Shown: positions 59,699-64,000 of the stretch, piece by piece | Numbering within the stretch: position 1 is the stretch's first letter | How the letters are laid out: each line of letters opens with the position of its first letter | DNA from: Parietaria judaica | Lineage: Eukaryota; Streptophyta; Magnoliopsida; Rosales; Urticaceae | Assembly (NCBI GenBank): GCA_954871525.1 | Contig: OX940871.1 | Span: 15,220,532-15,284,531, forward strand | Direction: 5' to 3' | Length of the DNA: 64,000 nt | Made by a program: the position numbers and the translations under genes | Notes under the pieces: generated by a model | What the model was told of the DNA's origin: nothing | The model's input: only the letters and a program-made list of their open reading frames with translations | Database searches by the model: none

Positions 59699-60480
59699 CA
59701 ATGGAGTACTAAATAAAACCTGAGGGTATGAAATTAAATAAAAATTTAAATAAGGTTATTCTTGCAACAACAAAAAATCATAATGAAATCATGTTCTTGT
59801 TCCGATTTGAAAAAGTCCGTCTTTTTTTCTAAATCGGGAACCAAAACTTGAACAAGCTAAGGGTCTCTTTGGTTAGCTTTTTAAAAACTTGATTTTACGT
59901 TTTGGTCTCAAAAAGGGTAAATTGGTCTGATAATTCAAGTTTGGTTAAGTTTTTTAAACGGGACATAATGCCCGATACTAAATACCGACTTCAAAATACA
60001 AAGCCTAAAAATATATGAGTTCTATACAAACACAAAAAAAATATCTAAGAAGTAAGTAATGCATCGATGAGAATCGACGAAGCGAGCCAAACAAATGAGA
60101 TAATCCTGGAAATGGTCAATGGAAAGCTTGAACACGATAAAGATGGAAACAAGTATTCGATGCCGATCGAAGAAGAGAAAATAGCTAACCAAAATAAAGG
60201 CAAACGACAATCGAAGAAGATGTGCAAGTTATTGTGAAAAAAAGGTGGGTTTGACATTTGCTCTGGGAGACGCAGTCGGGTGGATACTGACAAGGATTTC
60301 CCGGCCCAAACTCGTCATCGTCACGTGTTCCTCTGGTAACCGATATGATCATCTGGTCTGTTTCGATTTTAATAATAAAATTTTATAGATCAATTGAAAA
60401 GATAGTAGGAATTTGGAGAGAAGCAAAAAAGTAATCAAAGGTTGAAAAAAGAAGAAGAAAATATTAAGTCTATGTCACCA
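59699..60480. other. Spacer with duplicated PIGH upstream sequence
   Basis: No gene. 60055-60125 is the second copy of the PIGH leader-intron segment, followed by sequence not obviously shared. Confidence 0.5.
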
Positions 60481-61329
60481 TTTAAAATAAAAATAATTAT
60501 AACTGGTGTTAATCTCGTTTTTTTGGATCAAACACTGAAGAAGCCCATTTGTTGATGTTGGGCCTGACTCAATGTCGTTTTGCTGACGTGCCGAGCTTCT
60601 GTTGACTTTTAGGTGGGCCAAGGTTGGCCTTGTTGCGGGGATGACAGATCTAGTCCCCTCTGTTGACTTTTTGTCAGCTCCGTTGACCTTGGGGTAGTTA
60701 CCGCTGACTTCACGCTGAGTTTTTAATTGACTGATACAGGGGGCCCGAGCAGGTGTTCCTGGCACTTGCAAAGTCAAAAAGTCTCATTGCCGTTCGGGGT
60801 CCTATGCGATCCGGGCTACACACTACCTGTTATCGCAAGGCCAGGGGCTGGTGTTACAAGTTCGGGAACGGGGGAGTGCTTTTGACTAGGAAGTGAACAC
60901 TGGGAGGTTAGACTCTCGACTTCATATGGCCTGCTCTAGTCCAGGCTGGAACTGTCCGCAGAGTCGTGGGGTCTTGGACCTGCCCTAGGGTCTTCTCCAG
61001 GGGGTTCTTCTCATAGCGATCCCTCAGTCGTCCAGATCTTAGAGGAATTCCCCTAGGTTGGACTCTTCGTCCTGAATAGTGGGTCCAGACTCGTGTCCCC
61101 TGACTATACCCACATTCGCGCAATGGAAGAGGACCTGAACATGACCTATCAGCGGGTCGTGAACCGCGTAGGAATTTCACCAGGGCTTCCGCTTTTTGAA
61201 AATCTCTCACTTTTCGGACCTGAAAAAAGGGAACACCCGAGGTCAAGGGAAACAGGGGGGGGGGGGGGGGGGGGGGTTAGGGCGGTTTTTCCTGCTTTTA
61301 GACTTCGTGCCAGAGTTGTGATTCTGGTC
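60481..61329 (-). mobile_element. LTR-like sequence of a Gypsy element
   Basis: GC-richer block next to the tandem repeats and the integrase remnant. TGTTGACTTTT.. is repeated three times (about 60600-60680). Position suggests the 3' LTR of the minus-strand Gypsy element; no second LTR is in the window, so the limits are guesses. Confidence 0.4.
61255..61276 (+). repeat. Uninterrupted run of 22 G
   Basis: Homopolymer G-run next to AAACA and TTAG. Capable of forming G-quadruplex DNA and liable to length error in sequencing. Confidence 0.85.
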
Positions 61330-62490
61330 TTGCGATCTGGGTTTGGCTCTTATAAGGCGGCTTACGGTTTCGGACTTGATGCTTGAGCAGGCGGGATCGA
61401 GGTCCAGGCCGTTCTAGGAATTATTGCCAGGAGGACGCTTACGAGGCGTTTGGCGTTTTCCCGAAGTTGGCGCTCACGAGGCGGCTTACGGTCTCGAGTG
61501 CCGAGGTTAGCGCTTACGAGGCGGCTTACGGTTTCGGACTTAATACCTGAGCAGGCGGGTTCGAGGTCCAGGACATACTAGGACTTTGTGCCGGGAGGAC
61601 GCTTACGAGGCGTTTGGCTTTACCCAAAGTTGGCGCTTATGAGGCGGCTTACCTTATTGGGTGTCGAGGTCGGCGCTTATGGGGCGGCTTATGGTTTCAG
61701 ACTTGATGACTGAGAAGGCGGGATCGAGGCCCGGGCCATACTAGGACTTTGTGCCGGGAGGACGCTTACGAGGTGTTTGACTTTTCCCGAAGTCGGCGCT
61801 TTTGAGGCAGCATATTGTCACGGGTGCTGAGGTTAGCGCTTACGAGGCGGCATACAGTTTCAGACTTAATGCCTGAGTTGGCAGGATCAAGGTCCGGGCC
61901 AAAGTAGGAATTTGTGCCGGGAGGACGCTTACGAGGTGTTTGGCGCTTTTGAGGCAACTTACTGTCTCGGGTGCCAAGGTTAGCGCTTACGAGGTGGCTT
62001 GCGGATTCATACTTAATGCCTGAGTAGGCGGGATTGAGGCCCGGGCCATACTAGGAATTTGTGCCGAGTGACGTCTTTAAGACATTCGGTCTTTCCTGAT
62101 GGTGGCGCTTTTGAGGCGGCTTACTGTCTCGGGTGCCGAGGTTTGCACCTTTGAGGGCGGCTTATGGTTTCATAGTTACGCCAAAAGCGAGGTTCTGGTC
62201 TTTTGCAAAAGTATGCGCTACGAACGACTTACGGTCTTGGACTTTTTGTTCCAGGTTTTACTCCCATGGTGCTTTTCCGAAGTTGGCGCTTGTGAGCGGC
62301 TTATTGTCTCAGAGTTGATGCCTGGATCAGCGGGATCAAGGTCCGTGTTTTCCAGGTCTTTATGCCACAGTAGGTGGTGTCGAGGCCGAGCCGTACTAGG
62401 AATTTTGTGCCAAGTGGCGCTGCTTGGTCTTTTTACTGATGTTTGCGCTTTGAGTGGCTTACTTCTTCGGCTTCTTCTTTTTTTTTGTCT
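61330..62490. repeat. GC-rich tandem repeats, about 160-bp units, around seven copies
   Basis: Recurring anchors: GGCGGGATCGAGG / GGCGGGTTCGAGG at about 61390, 61555, 61718, 61880, 62030; GGGAGGACGCTTACGAGG at about 61430, 61595, 61757, 61918; and GCGCTTACGAGGCGGCTTA. Later copies are shorter and more diverged. Short open frames here are products of the periodicity and not genes. Confidence 0.85.
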
Positions 62491-62879
62491 CTGCCTATTC
62501 CGGTAACCCCCAGTTTTTGAGTGATCGGTTAGGGTTAGGAAAAAACTATACAAGTAGAGACAAGTATTTCAATAGAAAAAGAGAATTCTATTGATTGACA
62601 CTTATTGTGGTATCTTATTTTACATAGATCAGTAGCCGGGGCTATTCCCGATTCGACTAGAATACTCGTGGTGGCGACGTTGGCTTGACTACTTCTCCGT
62701 GAGATTTTTTCCTGGATTGGAGCTTTCAAACTTTGGGTTCTTCTTAGCTTCAACTTGGATTGGAACGTTCTGGGAAGTTCTTACCTCAGATTGGTCGGGT
62801 TCCAAGTCTTTGCGCGGCTAATCTTCGGCTTAAGCTCGTATCTCAGATTTTAGCTTCGGGTGTGTAGCCTGGCCTTTGT
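62491..62879. other. Spacer between tandem repeats and integrase remnant
   Basis: No gene recognised; presumably internal 3' sequence of the Gypsy element. Confidence 0.4.
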
Positions 62880-64000
62880 CGCGCAACATTTATTGATAGT
62901 ACTGCTTAAGGTGTTTGGCGTTCCAGGGACGGGGAATTTCCTTACCCCCCCATCTCTTCCATTTGGTAGGTTTCGTCTTAGATAACTTTGGTGACGCGGT
63001 AGGGGCCTTCCTACGTGGGCCCTAGGACGCCGGCTCCCAGGACCTGCGTGTTCTGCTCCACCTTTCTTCGGACCATGCTTCCTTCCAGAAAACGCCTTGT
63101 CTTGACCTTGGAATATTAGTATCGCTTTACAACTCGTTTCTAGGCGGCCATACGTATGTAGGTGTTGTTCCTTCTTTCTTCAAGAAGGTCGAGCTCAAGT
63201 CGCAAGGCTTCGGAGTTTCGCTCCGAGTCGTAGAGTTCGACTCGTGGCGAAGGTACCGTGATTTCAGCATGGATGACTGCTTCAACGCCGTATATTAGGA
63301 CTAACAGAGTTTCCCTTGTTGCGTTTCTGGCGATGTTACGGTATGCCCAGAGCACTGCAGGTAGTTCCTCGGCCCATTTCCCCTTCTTTTTGTCGAGCTT
63401 CTTTTTCAGAATTTTTTTTGATTTCCTTGTTGACGAAATCGACTTGGCCATTGGCTTCTTGGTAGACTGGGGAGGAATAAGTGTTGTTGATTCCGAGATC
63501 TTGGCAGAATGACCGGAGATCCAGGTTGTTGCACTGTTTGGCGTTGTCGGTGATGAGCGACTCGGGTATCCCGTGTCGACAAACAATGTTACGCCAGATG
63601 AAGTTCGTCGTGTTGGTCTGGGTGATCTTTTCCATGGGATCTGCCTCGACCCATTTGATGAAGTAGTCGATGACGACTATAGCGTATTCCACTCCTCCCG
63701 GGGCTTTTAGAACTTTTCCAATTAGGCCGATCCCCTATTTTGCGAACGGGCGCGAGACCATTACTGGGCAGAGCGGGACTGTTGGCTGTCGCGGTATTTA
63801 CGCGAACCTTTGACACTTGTCGCACTCTCGTGCCATTTTGTCGGAGTCTTTCTTGAGAGTCGGCCAGAAATACCCTTGTTTCAGGGCTTTCAGCGTGAGG
63901 GATCATCCTGTGTAGTGGTTTCCAAAAATTCCTTTGTGGATTTCTCTCAGGACTAGGTCGGCGTCTTCCTTTGCAAGACATTTCAGAAGAGGTTGCAGGA
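62880..64000 (-). pseudogene. Gypsy integrase and pol C-terminus, running off the window
   Basis: On -: integrase core with YAIVVIDYFIKWVEADPM, CRHGIPESLITDNAKQ and SSPVYQEANGQVD (63692-63336), continuing in another frame through KKGKWAEELPAVLWAYR and the C-terminal tail (EGSMVRRKV.., LGAGVLGPT, GPYRVTKVI, near 62940-63110). Upstream, the zinc-binding region at 63981-63700 is frame-shifted. Stops and frameshifts make it inactive. The element is cut by the window edge. Confidence 0.87.

Noticed and set aside
61093..62553. Several GC-rich frames on both strands
   Set aside because: Arise from tandem repeats and the G-run; no domain recognisable.

Overview
The window is nuclear DNA from a flowering plant, almost certainly a eudicot. 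Genes are split by GT-AG introns, and the best-matching families are plant ones: a GH19 chitinase, a LRK10L/WAK-type receptor kinase, a NEP1-interacting RING-H2 protein, MLH3 and PIG-H. About half or more of the sequence is transposon-derived (Helitron, hAT, pogo/Lemi1, MULE-like foldbacks, Copia, Gypsy, LINE). The species cannot be named from the sequence alone.

Layout. 0.8-2.7 kb: GH19 chitinase on +, lacking a visible signal peptide or hevein domain. 3.5-15.1 kb: an intact three-exon LRK10L-type receptor kinase on - (628 aa once spliced). Its second intron is swollen to 7.2 kb by a 5.0-kb non-autonomous Helitron and a hAT-type MITE, and its first intron holds a 1.2-kb tandem duplication. 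15.4-19.4 kb: hAT MITE, MULE-like foldback element, pogo/Lemi1-like element, then a chitinase pseudogene. 20.2-20.9 and 24.1-25.0 kb: two more MULE-like foldback elements around a complete five-exon RING-H2 gene on - (22.1-23.8 kb). 25.7-29.3 kb: hAT MITE, Gypsy-type ORF fragment and a nested satellite-like array. 29.7-30.1 kb: kinase-tail pseudogene. 31.8-36.4 kb: decayed but structurally complete Copia element with very short LTRs. 36.4-40.1 kb: no gene. 40.1-45.3 kb: LINE on -, split by the 3' end of a Gypsy element. 45.5-47.0 kb: Copia remnant. 47.1-48.4 kb: hAT element with another hAT MITE nested in it.

48.7-59.0 kb is the conserved core: MLH3 on + (25 coding exons, 1129 aa) converges on PIGH on - (five coding exons, 186 aa). 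59.1-64.0 kb: hAT MITE at the PIGH 5' end, a repeated piece of PIGH upstream sequence, then the 3' part of a Gypsy element (LTR-like sequence, G-run, GC-rich tandem repeats, integrase end) running off the window.

Functionally the chitinase and the extracellular-domain receptor kinase both belong to families linked to cell wall and defence; they form a small cluster with decayed extra copies. MLH3 (meiotic crossover/mismatch repair), PIGH (first step of GPI-anchor synthesis) and the RING-H2 protein are housekeeping or signalling genes with no evident shared pathway. All spliced models were joined by hand; each listed junction keeps frame and uses GT-AG. I found no CRISPR array, operon or prokaryote-like system; the most unusual material is gene-fragment and repeat architecture rather than a new enzymatic system.
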